Shown here piece by piece: positions 12,642-24,960 of a DNA stretch of 64,000 nucleotides; position 1 is the stretch's first letter, and every line of letters starts with the position of its first letter. A program made the position numbers and the translations under genes. Source of the stretch: Enoplosus armatus (taxonomy: Eukaryota; Chordata; Actinopteri; Centrarchiformes; Enoplosidae); the NCBI RefSeq assembly GCF_043641665.1, contig NC_092189.1, forward strand, positions 17,080,833 to 17,144,832. The letters run 5' to 3'. The notes under the pieces are model-generated. The model was not told the origin of the DNA. It made no database searches and saw nothing but the letters and a program-made list of their open reading frames with translations.

Positions 12642-15600
12642 TCATGCATAAGAATGTGCATCAAAAATTAATTCTGATCAACTAGCAAATACATGTGTGT
12701 GAAAAGCTAAATGTTTGTGTGTGTGTGTGGCCACCCAGCGTCTTTTGTTAGTCCAACACATTTTCCTTTTGTCCAATGAGCAGCCTCGGCTCAAAATGTG
12801 AGAAAACCAAAATGGCCAATCAAAACCCATCATCCCTGTGATAAAATAGACATCTATTATTATTAGAGAAGCCTATTACACATGCCTAAGATGTTGTGAG
12901 AGGGACCAGGCTGCTGTGCAGTTATTGGTAGGCAAAATACACTTAGCTTTCAAGGTCAGACAAACAAACATGAGAAATTCAGGTAACAGAAAAAAACAAG
13001 CATTACTGCTACTTTTCACTAAGCCTCACTGAAAGGTGGTTTTGGTATTTAAGGCTCTTAATGTTGTGTAGTCCAACTGGGGAGTTGGGTTTGAATAGAT
13101 TTGAATGATAATTAAAGAGGTAAGAAAGAATATATTTCTGTTGCTGTCAGTTCATTTTTTCAGATTTTAATCTAAATATTGTTTTTTTTCCTATGAAATA
13201 CTGGATACTTTCACCCATTCAGGTCTCCAAAAAGCATTTAAATAAAACAATCTGAAAAGGAAAAATCACCCTCACAACTCATGTCCACCCCTCTAAACAA
13301 ATGTTACAAAGTGCTTTAAAACATACATAAGACACTGCTTCATTTAAAGGGGCCACAAGCTAAACAGGTTGGGAACCCATGGTTGAGTCTTCCGATAAAA
13401 GCCAAAAGTACTGACGAACTGGCTAAATGTACAAGAACAGTGATACAATACATACCGTCAAGTGTTGTGTATAATAAATACCATCTTGGGAGGTCTGTAT
13501 TTTAAGAGAAATATAGAGGAGAAACTCTATAGCTTTCCATCTGGTTCTACTTATAGTCTGGACGTGCTAGAGAGAACGCTGATGAAGGTGGGGGAAATAC
13601 ATGGTGAACGCTCCTGGAAAAGGATATACTCTCTCTGTCTCTGTCAGATGTTAAAACCAGATGTTGATTCCTGCTGTTACTGTTGCAATTTCTGCTCCGT
13701 TCTCACAGTTCACACTATATCTGGGATTTTACTCACCAGGTTTTGGGGCTTACTGACCAAAAGACATGACTTATCCATGTAATGTTCAACCCTAACATCT
13801 GAGGAGTCATTGTGTTTGTCCTTGTGGTTTGGCTAAGCCTAAGGATTTATGTAATCAGTGATGTTGCTATTGGTGACATTCACTCAAAAGTAACTAGATC
13901 CACTTGAAACCAGAGTCCATGTTTAACACTTTTTGGTAAAAAACAAATAAACAAATTCTCATGGTATGTCCAAAACCTGGATCATTCATCACAACATTTC
14001 ATGTTTTCCATAACCACAGGAACTCTGTCTCTGGTCTGGTTGAACTCTTTTCCTCAGTTAAACAGAGGTTCACTTTTTTATTTACATCTCAGGGTTTTAC
14101 AAACTTAAATAACTGCTATTCTATGTTCTCGACTGGGTCAATGTACAACAACGACGACATAGTCTGCAGAGTAGCACCAATCACTATAATTGACACTGAT
14201 AATGCACATTATGATCATAACAACAAAAAACAGAATCTCAGACTGCAGCTGCAGCTATTACGAGGGTAGAACACAGAGTCAATAAACTACAATGTTCCTC
14301 CAGTGATATGCCAGACCCTACCACCCCTGAAACATGAGGAATTCAGCTGTGTCCTGAAGTGTAGCTCCTCACCTCACATAGTGTGGGGCTTATTTGGTCT
14401 TATGACTTTGTGTTGCTCTTCTTCTCTGATCAGTTTGGAAGAGGTGGGCCATCTCCACCTTTCAAGCTACTCCACCGACAGGGAAACTGTTACACACATC
14501 ATCCAAGCTGCCAAGTCCATTGACGCTTCCCCTTAAATCCGACCCCACTTACTTGGCACCTTTTGGCTTGGATGTTGATGCAATGTGAAGAACAGGCATT
14601 ATATTTAATACTAGATTTATTGGACGTACGACATTAGTATTGGACCTATTCAAATCACCAAGTCGCAGAAACAGTCCTCTGTAGCCTGAGCACCATATAC
14701 CATACAGTGCATACAAACGTGACCCAGGAGTCCAATCTCTCCCTCTATCTAAACACTCCACTAATACAAACATGTAATAAAAACTTTCGAACATACACAA
14801 CCACTGCCCAGTCCATCTATAGAAATAAAACTGTCATCATTGGAGACATGCACCGGGCTTTGTGGAGCTGCGGAGCGTTCAAGGCTCTGCACACAATGGT
14901 CTGTTTATCCAGCTGTCTGTCTGGATAAATCCACTTGGCTGGAGGCAGGGAAAGACTCGGTGGAGAAGAAATACATTCCGGGCTCACAGTGGATGAAACG
15001 GAGGCAACCTCTAATGTGTAATGAAAGCACTCCGGCACAGGCAGCCTCTTTTAATGAGTGAGCCTGAAACTGACATATATAAACCCACTTAAACCCACAT
15101 GCAGGAAACATATGACCAATCGTACGCGAGCACAAACATGCTCAAAGATCGAACAGGGAAAGGACAAAGAGACTGACAGTGAATTCTCCCATGTTGTTTA
15201 GAGGTGAAACAAAAAGGAGACAAAGATGATGTTCGGTCATGATGGAGAATCAATAACTAATCCACCTGGATAACTTCAAAGGCACAAGGTGCTCTGGTAA
15301 CAAGTGCTGCATGACAGTATAAGATTGTGTGTGCGACATCATGTGAAAGTGCGGGCCTAGAGTTTTGTCCTCAGAGATTTCATAAAAGAGTTCATGAGGA
15401 AACTGGGCCGACTAGAAAGCATGAAAAAGCAAAAAAGGAGTCGTGCAGATGCCATGTTTAGCACAAAGTACATCTACTACAGAATGGAATGGTTTATAAA
15501 AGCTGAATTTACAAATATCGGGCCGTTGTTAGTGGCTAACCTTGAGCTTCCTCGTCCTCATTGGATGTTAACTTAGAAAAAGAGGCAAGAAAGAGGAGAG

Positions 15601-16341
15601 TGCTTAAGTGGATCGCTTCCCACTTACATATTTCTCCTGGGGTTCAACAAGTAAAGTTCTTTTGGCTTGAGTGAAGTGAAAAATGCATGGGTGGAAAATA
15701 TAGGCCTGAGTAATATATGTAAAATTGTAGAGAGATGATAAAAACAGCAGCACTTTTCTGAAATTCACACATCAGAAGTATTTTTACTGTTCTCCTGGGA
15801 ATTACATTATCAATACATTATCTAATTACTTGTCAGTTGATGGATTGGCTGCACCTTTGGTTTACAGTATGTACCGTTTGAGCCCAGATGAGTATTTCAG
15901 TGTGACTCAGTGCAGTCCAAGTGTTAAGGAGCTCAGCTCTGCGAAGAGCAAATGAACAGCGTGTGTCCTAATGTAGCTCTGGGTTACAGTGGCTGACTCA
16001 GCTGTAATGAGATATAAATGAGATGTTGGGTAATTTAGGCTGGAGAGGGGGGAGGGAGGGAGAATAGGAAAGGAGAAAGGAAAGAAAAGGACAGTAAGGT
16101 AGGAAACACCAACTGTCCTTCCAGGTGATACACGAAGGGAGACACAGCTGTCCTCTTAACCCAAGTCTCCACGCTCTCCATCACTGTCTCCTCCTTTCTT
16201 TCCTCTCTCCAGCACCCTTCTGAAACTGCTTCTGAAACCTGATTTATAACTCCAGCTGAGGCTTAAAGGCCCTGCACACCCAATGTTAAACCCACACAGG
16301 ACAGTTTAATTATTTTGCCTGATTAGAGCTCTTTTCAGGAC

Positions 16342-16369
<28 letters not shown>
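16342..16369. repeat. (TG)n microsatellite
   Basis: About 14 uninterrupted TG units. Confidence 0.95.
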
Positions 16370-16372
<3 letters not shown>

Positions 16373-17146
16373 ACACACTGCGCTTGATTGACAACTTCCT
16401 CACTCTGTTAGCTTGTTGCACCTGTTAGGACGGGACAAATTACACCTTATTAGTACATGGGACCGGGTGAACTTGTGCAATTCGAGCATAGCTGCACCAA
16501 CCGACAACCTGATGTTCATGTCATCTTGGAATAATTAGAAGTTTCAGACTCGTGAATAGCGTTCATGTCGACATACAAAGTTGTAATAACAACTGGGAAA
16601 CGCAGAGCAGAGGTCTGCTGTGAAAATTTTGTATTCTTCCACACACAGACCAAGGTCTCTCACTTAGGTCTCACTCTCACCAACTGTGATTGTAGGCAAA
16701 AACTGGCAGAGGGTCTGATTAATCGTAAGAGCAGTTTAATTGACCTTTCTTACGTCAGACATTTTGACTTGCCAAACACAGATACAGCTAATAACATCAC
16801 TAATTGCTGCATTCCTTTCATGTGTGCCAGTTTCAGGGCTCTGGTGTTGTGCATGTTGTATCACCGGCATTTCTTAATGACACGCTTAAAATGGAACAGA
16901 GCCATCATTAATGTTATCAGTTACACCTGCGCTTTTCCTGCTATGACAAGTTAAAATGTCTGCTGTAAAAAAACACTGCAAATAAAGTTCAAGAAGAGGA
17001 AGTTGGCACCGTCAGCACAACCTTAATTTGAAAAACACCGTCTTGCATGAATGTGTGTGTGTCCGGCATCCAGTCTTCATCTCTGACATTAGGTTTAGCT
17101 CCTCTGCCTCCCTTCTCTTTATGAGAAGTTCCTCTACAGCTTGTGT

Positions 17147-17398
17147 CTTCTCTCTCCTCAGTAGAAAGGCTTTTGTTTACCATATTTGAAATATGCCAGG
17201 CCTGAGTATGTGTGTGTGTGTGCTTCCCTTAATATTTCCAGAGGAGTGCATTTGGAAGACTGTTCCTCTCCAAGTGCGTACACATCTACACACACACACA
17301 CGCCTGGCATATTTCAAATATGAAAGTGCATTTCAGCTAAGAAGTGGGAAGTGATTTATAAAAGGCTTTAGGGAAAGGCTTTCTACTGAGGAGAGAGA
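17147..17398. repeat. large foldback (inverted duplication) around a TG/CA core
   Basis: Inner arms: catatttgaaatatgccagg at 17181 onward and its perfect reverse complement at 17302-17322 (21 of 21 bases). Just inside are TG units on the left and CA units on the right, which also pair. Outer arms: cttctctctcctcagtagaa at 17147 onward pairs with ttctactgaggagagaga ending at 17398. Spacing between inner and outer arms differs (about 10 versus 56 bases), so the right side carries extra sequence. Total span is about 250 bp. Confidence 0.9.
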
Positions 17399-18804
17399 AA
17401 AGACATGGCAGAATAACTCTTCAGAGACGGAGAGTGGGAGGGTGCTGCTGAACCTAATGTTATAGATAGCAGAGCAATCGGTGAGGCTGAATGTTATGGC
17501 GCTAGATCAGAATACAGTAGCTCAACCTTGTGCTTCCAAGATGCACCCAGATGTTGTAATAACATAGGTGAAATAATCAAATGAACGAAATGTCATTGTT
17601 GTAATCTCAATAACCTACTCTCTCAGCTCTCTAGGGTGCACATTACCTGTTGATGTGCTTTGTTGTAAAATCCTGATAATTCCTTGGAAAAGGAACTCAA
17701 TATGAATCCTTTTCTAGGAGTGAAATGAGTATTATTCATATTCAACTGTCACTGTAAGTTGGTGATGGAGAGTATAGTTTACAGTTTAAGTGTCAGTGAT
17801 TTCTGATCCACAGAAACCTGTGACTGTATTTTATGAAAGCATTATTGCCAACAGAAAAAATTGAGAGACAAAGCAAGTGATAATGAGTACGTATCACTGA
17901 CAATAAGCAGACAGATATGCTGTGGTTTTGACCAACTAGTTCTTGTATAACTTAACAGACAGCCTTAAAGGTCGAAAACAAAACCTGCTGCTTGCTCACT
18001 GATCCCAGCGGATCTTGTATTGAGTCAAATCAGCCTCTGTCAGACAGAACTGGCTTGTCTGTGTGCCATCCTAAGACTCAGCTCATGCTGTTTATTCCAA
18101 CACACAAGCAGATATTCTACACTCCTGAACACTGATGCAGTCAAAGACAATGTTGCAAATCAATAAACCTACCACTAAAAGTCCTGTTCATTCTGTAAAT
18201 GACAGAGTTAAAATGACAATCAGCCTTCAGGCACAGGTCGAAGCTAAAAACTTGTTCACTGACGTTTCGATTGATTTTTTCAAACATTGAATTTCCTTTA
18301 GTTCTTCTATGTTGCTTTTTAAATAATCTCAACACTTTGCTATGTCTTAAAGGGAAAATTGCCAGAGGGGAAAAAATGTTTGAATCCAATTATAATGATG
18401 GGAACAGAGTACGAGCAAAACTAGACGAAAGGACATCAGATAATAACTTTAACAAATCCATGTGAAAATACAAAAGTCTGTACATGATGCTTATAGAAAG
18501 AAAGGAAGAACTGCCTAAAAATACAAATAAAGAAAATATACTTGGTAATGGGCAACCAACATTAGGCATACTGTATCTATAACCAGTCAAATGGCCTTTC
18601 TAACATGACAAAATCCAAACGTCACATTTCTCCAACATCTGGATGGAAACAGAGTTATGGGTGCCTGTAATTTATATAATTACGTAATTGTCAAATATAA
18701 TACTACAGTATTCAGTATTTTTGCCAGTGGAATATTGAAATAAACACAAACACGTCTGTGGTTCCCTTGGGTGTTGTTGTGGTGAAGTTTAGGCAGTGCG
18801 GTAC

Positions 18805-18936
18805 CTGGCATGAGCGGCTGTCCAGTCATTCCAATGGGAGGCATCCCCAGGTTGTTCATGGCTGTTGCCCAGGCGTTGGGGTCCGACATGGGCATTGTCA
18901 TCGAGTTGGAGTCCATTGTCATGTTACAGATCCCTT
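18805..18936 (-). CDS. enox2: enox2 coding exon B (start of the conserved ENOX N-terminal block)
   Basis: Seen: on the minus strand a long pyrimidine tract and ctgcag acceptor precede the exon, and a CAG/gtaccg donor follows. The 132 bases are phase 1 at both ends. The frame gives EGICNMTMDSNSMTMP, then MSDPNAWATAMNNLGMPP, then IGMTGQPLMP; the final G joins exon C to form the aspartate of DFDP. Known: the block with SDPxAWATAMNNLGM and the GQP tail is the signature start of ECTO-NOX proteins. The ending GQPLMP-DFDP matches ENOX2 (GQPILP-DFDP) better than ENOX1, which has an extra stretch and a glycine there. ENOX2 (tNOX) is described as a cell-surface, copper-dependent hydroquinone/NADH oxidase and protein disulfide-thiol exchanger with an oscillating activity. 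The exon holds several in-frame methionines (in NMTMDSNSMTMPM), so translation could begin here if upstream exons are skipped or non-coding. It is separated from exon A by 33.1 kb and from exon C by 12.5 kb. Confidence 0.93.
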
Positions 18937-20390
18937 CTGCAGAAAAAAAAAAGGGACAGAGAGGAGTCAGTGTCATTCCTGTGACCTCTAAATCATCATG
19001 ATACAGGGTCAGAAGAGGAATCATGTTACGGCAAAGACTGAGGTAGAAGATTGTTTTCAACAGTGTGGTGTTGGCATCTCCAGCCGCCTCGCGTCTATAA
19101 ATCATTCCTTTAATTCTGTGTTGTGTCTGAGGGCAGAGGAGAGGGGAGGCCACTGTGACCCTGCAGTCAGTCTGACACCATAGTGGTTTCAACAACACTG
19201 TCATTTAGAACCTATTCTTCCTGATGTGGCTGTTTGTTCAGTTTCTGCACCAAGGTTGAACAGCCCGGCCTCTTGACACTTCCTGTCTCAGTGACCTGAA
19301 CTGGAAATGCTGCTGTACGGCTGAAAAACTCAATGTTGGTTGCTTAGGCACAAGCAGATTTAAAAAAAATAGGATTCATATACAGTGTCTACACAAAATG
19401 TACACCAATAAAAGATCAGAGCTTTTATTTGCGAGCCAGAGTAAGAAAATAATACAGCGTAAAACGAGATTATCATGGCACTAAGCACAAATCCTGATGC
19501 TATCAGGCATTTGCCAGGCGCTCTGCTACTAAATCTTGGAAAAATCTCCAACTTAGGATGGCAAATACACACACATCATCTCAGACTCACAACCCCAGAC
19601 TCATGGTTTTTCTGCCAAGTGTTGCATAATAAAGCAAACACATTTAGATCCCCATAATAAAAACCCTGAAGTAAAGTCAACATGAACACATCCTACATCC
19701 ACCAGCGGCTCATTCTCCCCATCTGCAGTCTATTTCACAGCTCTAAATGCTCTTTAATTCTCTCCTCTGGTCGACCTCTTTCTCTCTGACAGACCTGTAA
19801 ATTGCTGCGACTGCTGGCTGAGCCAAGCTGCCCTCTTCTCTCCTCATGCCAAAGCCAACACTACTGTTAATAACGAGCACCCTGCACGCACTTCACACCT
19901 CAGAAGGTCCGTGGCAGAGCCCACTGTGGAGGTAACACTCTGCTCTGTGTGTATAAATGTGTCTGTCTGTCTGCACAACAGCCACTATATTGGTATTCCT
20001 GGTGTTCAGACACAGCTGGCAATGTGTAATAATGTTATTTGCCTCTTTGCCTCCCTCTCTGAGCAACTAATTTCAGAGCTGTCTGCTGTCACGGCCATAG
20101 AGAGGCCTGATATAACTGGCTGTGTCTGTGTCGCTGTGATAATGCTGCTGACGAGGACTTCTCAGGCTTGTTAACTAACACAACCCTATTAACTGGGGAC
20201 ACTTTCGAGGACTTAAAATGAAGGAGGAGAGGAGTGGCGGTGAGCCGTTTTATAGCAGCTTTATTACGGTTTACAGTACATTAACTGCCGTCACTGCGGT
20301 GCAGATGGATGCCCACACTCAGGGTTTGACAGGTGATGTCCTCAGCCCAACTGAGTCCTCTTGTTTGGCTAATAGAAATAATGTTACTCA

Positions 20391-20545
20391 GAGCTGGGCA
20401 AAATATGTCATTGATATCATGATACAGGCTTCAACATGGTCTGGGATTTGGTAATTGTAATATTGAGACATATCCTAAATCTTTTCCAGGTCTTCAATAC
20501 GGCGTTACAGTTACAAGTGATACAAGTTTCTGAGCTTATTTGAGT
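20391..20545 (+). mobile_element. fish interspersed repeat fragment (gctgggcaatatg type)
   Basis: The stretch starting gagctgggcaaaatatgtca, with ttgatatcatgatacaggct and ggcgttacagttacaagtga, resembles a widespread teleost repeat with alternating atat/cgat words that I recall from many fish introns. The family name is not certain. Confidence 0.5.
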
Positions 20546-20649
20546 CTCTTAGCTCAATCAACAGTGAATCATTCTACTTGCTTTTGTCATAATCACATAA
20601 CAAATGATGTTGAAAGTGTTCAATTGTATCTTTATACACTGATAAAAAT

Positions 20650-20799
20650 TGAGCCCAAGATGACGTTGTCAATTTGTTTGTTTTGCCCAATAAGTAGTCC
20701 AAACACAAAGATATTCAATTGAAAATGAAGAAGCAACAAGACCTCAAAAGCCAAGCTTGAACCAGCATACATTTGGCATTTTTGCTAGACAGAAAACTA
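20650..20799 (+). mobile_element. palindrome-ended short element, copy 3 (internal fragment)
   Basis: Keeps the central block: gagcccaagatgacgttgtc, ttgttttgcccaataagtag and aacacaaagatattcaattg, then catttggcatttttgctaga. Neither end is clear. Confidence 0.7.
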
Positions 20800-20969
20800 A
20801 AAGCACGAAGTTTGTCAACATCACCGGAGCATTAATTCCCATCTAGTTATTTTAATTATAAATGGTTTCTCAATCAAATTGGCAGATCTATATCAATATC
20901 AGTAATATATCAGGATATAAAGTAGATTTCATACATTACGTATATGACATCACTACTGCTACTACTATC

Positions 20970-21001
20970 AAAAATAATAATAATAATAATAATAATAATA
21001 C
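20970..21001. repeat. (AAT)n microsatellite
   Basis: About ten AAT units; frames across it read poly-asparagine and are artefacts. Confidence 0.95.
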
Positions 21002-21500
21002 ATTCTCCAGTAAAATGCTATGCAATGTTACCTCACTCTATCTTGGACAAATATGACTTTTTAACTTTTTTTTTTCTCTAATCTACTGAATTGCAAGTTG
21101 TCTTTTTTGCCTTTTGATGGGAAATCATTGGATCATCGGATTTCCAAAGACATTTAAGCAGAACTAATTTCTGGTCCTCACTGGAGGACAGAGTTCTTTA
21201 TTGATCGTGAGGCTCACATTCAATGTCTTGTGCATTTGACTGGGTGGGTCACAGACATTAAAGTGTAATGTAAAGTGCTGGGTCAAGTTAGATCCTCTAC
21301 AGTAGCCTTCTGACACTGCTGACAAATAGTCTGCATTTGATTCATACACCCTTCAGTTCATCTGTCCGCCCCTCTGCTCCCATTCATTGAGTGCATCCAA
21401 CTCCTGTGTCACCCTCTTTCTTTTCATTGTGTTAAACTCTATTCTTCACTTTATTTCTGCATCGACTCAACTGCCTTCCATTGTCTCATGTTTTCTCCCA

Positions 21501-21528
<28 letters not shown>
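21501..21528. repeat. (AC)n microsatellite
   Basis: About 14 AC units. Confidence 0.95.
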
Positions 21529-21531
<3 letters not shown>

Positions 21532-22438
21532 ATCCTCCATGAATCAATTATACTTTTCAGACTTGCAGCTCTGTGCATCAATCACTGAGGGCTTTTGATT
21601 TTTGTACGGCAAAGTGACCTTGAGGGCAGGAGTCAGCCTTGGCTCTCCTTAAAGGAACCATCCAACAACATCACATCAATATCTAGAGCTGAGGGAGGAA
21701 TAGCAAACAGCTGCTAAAAAAAAATCAACACAGGACATACACGCATGTGCAAGCACACACCCGGGCACAGATACACACAACACATAAATTAACCTTACCA
21801 GAAAGGAGGAATAGCAGCCAGGGACAATACTGCCAATGAGGGAATCAATGTCGGTAAATATTTTTAACTGGAAACATGGATTAGAGCACTTTGCTTTGCT
21901 GTTTTTGAAGCCAATTGTCTGCATGGAATGAAAAGTACCTAATTGAATCCCAGCATTTATTTATTTATTCCAAGGTCAAATGATCAGAGAAAGTAAAAAT
22001 GAAATAAAACAAATTATTTTCAGCTGTTGGCTCAATTTAGCTTGAGCTCATACAAATGCCACGACTAACTGTATAAACTAAAACAATCTAATCATGTGTA
22101 GCTAAGGCCTCATGACACAGAGATCCTGAACTCTGTAAACCCACGGTTTCATATACAGAAGTCTGGTTAAGCCTGGCTAGATTTAAGTAGAGCTACAGGT
22201 GGAGATTATCTTTATCTCTTCTCACTGGATGTCACCATTAGTGTCCAAGTGAGGTGGGTAGGTTACAATTAACTAAAATAACATCATATGAAGACAACTC
22301 AATAAGCAAAATGACAGTGCATGTCAAAATATAATATCAGAGATGCAACACTGAACTCAACATAAACGTATTCAAAGTGTTATTTTCGAGTATAAAGCTA
22401 AGATGACAACACTCTAGGTCTCCAAAAAAGTGCAATAT

Positions 22439-22712
22439 AGACCTGAAATGATTAGCTAATTAAAAGATTAGTCATTTGACAGAAATGACAAAAAAAATCA
22501 TCTTCTCAAATGTGAAGATTTAAATTTTTTCTTCTGCTATGATATTAAATATCTCTGCATTTTGAACTACTGCTTGGACAAAATTGGCAATTTGAATATG
22601 TCAACTTAGGTCTATGGAAATTGTGATATAATTATTATTATAATTACATAACAATTTTTTGACATTTCAACGATAAAATGATTTGTTAATGAATCAAGAA
22701 AACAATCGTCAG
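22439..22712 (-). mobile_element. palindrome-ended short element, copy 4
   Basis: Begins agacctgaaatgattagcta and ends near aaaacaatcgtcag. Internal words cttctcaaatgtgaagattt and tctatggaaattgtgatata fit the family. Slightly longer than others because of AT expansions. Confidence 0.7.
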
Positions 22713-23639
22713 ACAATAAATACCAGTCAAGACAAACACAATTCAAACGCAACAAGAAGCCTAAAAAAGTATGATAAAAAGTAACAAATACTGATGGAAA
22801 TGCTGTTAAGAGACCACCCTGTGTGCAACTCCACCAGTGTCACCATGATACATTTCTGCGTGGATATTGCCCAATGGCAATTAAAGAGATAGTGATTTTG
22901 ATTTGGCTGAGGTCCACCCAAACCCAAGGCTTTCCTGACACTCACTCTCTGCAGGCTGTGACCAGCTTTTAGCTTCCCTAAAAGCTCCCCCAGGAGGCAG
23001 ATAGAAAATTAGGTCATTTTAAGGCCCATTGGCCGTAAGCCCCAACAGCAGGCAGAGAGACACTAGGGGCCATTTAGTGTAAAATGCACATGGTTTTAAT
23101 AGCTAACTACAGGTTTATTACAGTCCCTTGAGAGCGAATTCAAGAGGCAGCTAAAAAGATGAGGGACGGAGACGAAAAGAGAAAGAAAAGGTCACTTTTA
23201 ATAGACAGCTGTGATGCTGACGAGACAAAAAGTAGACAATGGAAGCTACTTCAAATTGAACATTGCAACAACGAATAAAGCACAGAGACCTGATGATAGT
23301 CATTACCACAAAGTACGAACTGCAAAAGCCTACAATTAGTATATAATAATAATAATGTCATCGCTGAGCACAGAGTGGTTGAGCAGACAGATGAGCGTAA
23401 TTAAGTTTCAATACACGTCCTCCGACCAAAGGAAAAAATACAACTCCAATTAACTGTTGCTGGCTACTTTCTGATTTTTTGGTCTGAGACACAATATTGC
23501 AGGAGATGTATGTGAGAAGTGTTCATACTTATGCATGGAAAGCACACAGTAGAAAAAAGGCCTTCGATGCACAATTTCTCTCTGAGAGTGGATGCCTCTT
23601 TGACCTTAATCTCCTCCTGAATGCAGGTCTTTATGTTTG

Positions 23640-23662
23640 TCTGTGTGTGTGTGTGTGTGTGC
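23640..23662. repeat. (TG)n microsatellite
   Basis: Short run of about 10 TG units. Confidence 0.85.
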
Positions 23663-23942
23663 GTGTTGGTCTATGTGTGTTTCTGAGTAGGGAGGTCGGT
23701 CAAAAGAGCCGCTTCAGGGTCATCTGGGAAAAAATAATATTGCATCACAATGTGAGAAGAGCCCAAGAACATGAAGAAGAAATGTATGCATCAGTAGAAA
23801 AGCTTGTTTAGAGGACAATTTGTACAACTTTATCTCTGATGGATTATCAAAGCCTGCTGAAAATAGAGAAATGGGCTCTTAAAGATCACTATATTATTTT
23901 TCAATTACTTACGTGCCTAACATACAAAAGCATAGACACCCC

Positions 23943-23943
<1 letters not shown>

Positions 23944-24002
<59 letters not shown>
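23944..24002. repeat. (CA)n microsatellite, about 29 units
   Basis: Uninterrupted CA run; a frame crossing it reads poly-TH and is not a gene. Confidence 0.98.
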
Positions 24003-24004
<2 letters not shown>

Positions 24005-24689
24005 GTCTGTTTAATAATGTATGAGTGCCCTTCTCTCCGCTTCTTTGATCTGTTAATTATGATAAAACTGGTAGGGGTCTGGTGATTAGTGGTGGCACAG
24101 TGAAGAGTGCCCTGAGTGTTATACTACACCGCATCTCATTTAGGACCAGAAAAGATGACAACAAAGTGAAGATGTAAAGATGACAGAAGAGGCCTGAAGA
24201 CAGCCTGGCCTCATGGGAGAAAAATAAAAAAAACCTCTCTCTCCTCACCCCATTTCTTTTTCAATCATCTCGATATATTCTGATAAATAAATGCATTAAT
24301 AAGAATGGAGTTCACGGATATTGAAAAATGCAACCACTGCTAAGAAGGAGACAGATGCTGATCACATGTCATACCTCATCATCTACTGTGTTGGTTGTTA
24401 CAGGGAGAAAACAACACGATGCACACTCAGGCTGAAAAAACCTGGGTGAGAATCACAATTTTCTCACTCGGATTTGAGACAATTTTCTCTCACATTTCTT
24501 ACCGAAGCCATTTTTAAGAGCTTGTCAGGCATAATGTGTTTGTGCAGTTAGGAGGCAGTTTTTTTTGGTATCGTTAGCTTAGCTTGATAGCTTCATCATA
24601 TTGTATTTTGTTGTGTCAATTGAAAAGGTTGTCTGAATTTGAAAGTGTGTGCCTTTGAATGTTATTGTCTATGACTGGTTAATATGGGT

Positions 24690-24960
24690 TGGCAATAGGA
24701 CAATATACATTGTGAAATAATATAAATCATCTACCTTGAGACAAACCTTTTACGCCTTTAATAATTCAGGTTGTAATAGGCCAATGTGGCAAATCAATGA
24801 CTCAATGAGCGACTTGTTTATGATTTGACTTTTGCATCAATTTGAGGAAGTATATTCCTGTCTGGTTATTTTATGCATTAACAGTTTCCAGAAACTGTAC
24901 AAGGATATCATGATATAAAATTGCACATAGCATTTTGTCCATATCATCCACTGATACTGG
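24690..24960. mobile_element. possible diverged interspersed repeat (ggcaatagga / atcatgatat type)
   Basis: Words such as gggttggcaataggacaata and aaggatatcatgatataaaa, about 220 bases apart, resemble the ends of the common fish gggctgggcgatat repeats. Divergence is high, so this is tentative. Confidence 0.3.

Larger units (their letters stand above)
6328..18804 (-). other. enox2: enox2 intron between exons B and C (12.5 kb)
   Basis: Bounded by the exon B donor (gtaccg) and the exon C acceptor (cctccag). I see no further exon with matching phase and homology. It holds several TG arrays, one palindrome-ended element and a foldback at 17147-17398. The frames within it, such as the purine/pyrimidine-biased 8403-8864 stretch, do not look like protein. 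Confidence 0.8.

Noticed and set aside
12362..12685. Frames of 84-100 codons
   Set aside because: They translate two TG arrays and the sequence between.
16565..16954. 129-codon plus-strand frame
   Set aside because: No family resemblance, irregular composition, and no splice sites or other gene context; consistent with chance in a long intron.
6172..18936. Assignment of the gene to enox1 rather than enox2
   Set aside because: The junction GQPLMP-DFDP, the GMM after FDPNL and LFPPNP agree with ENOX2; ENOX1 has an insertion before GFDP, NMM and LFPQNP.
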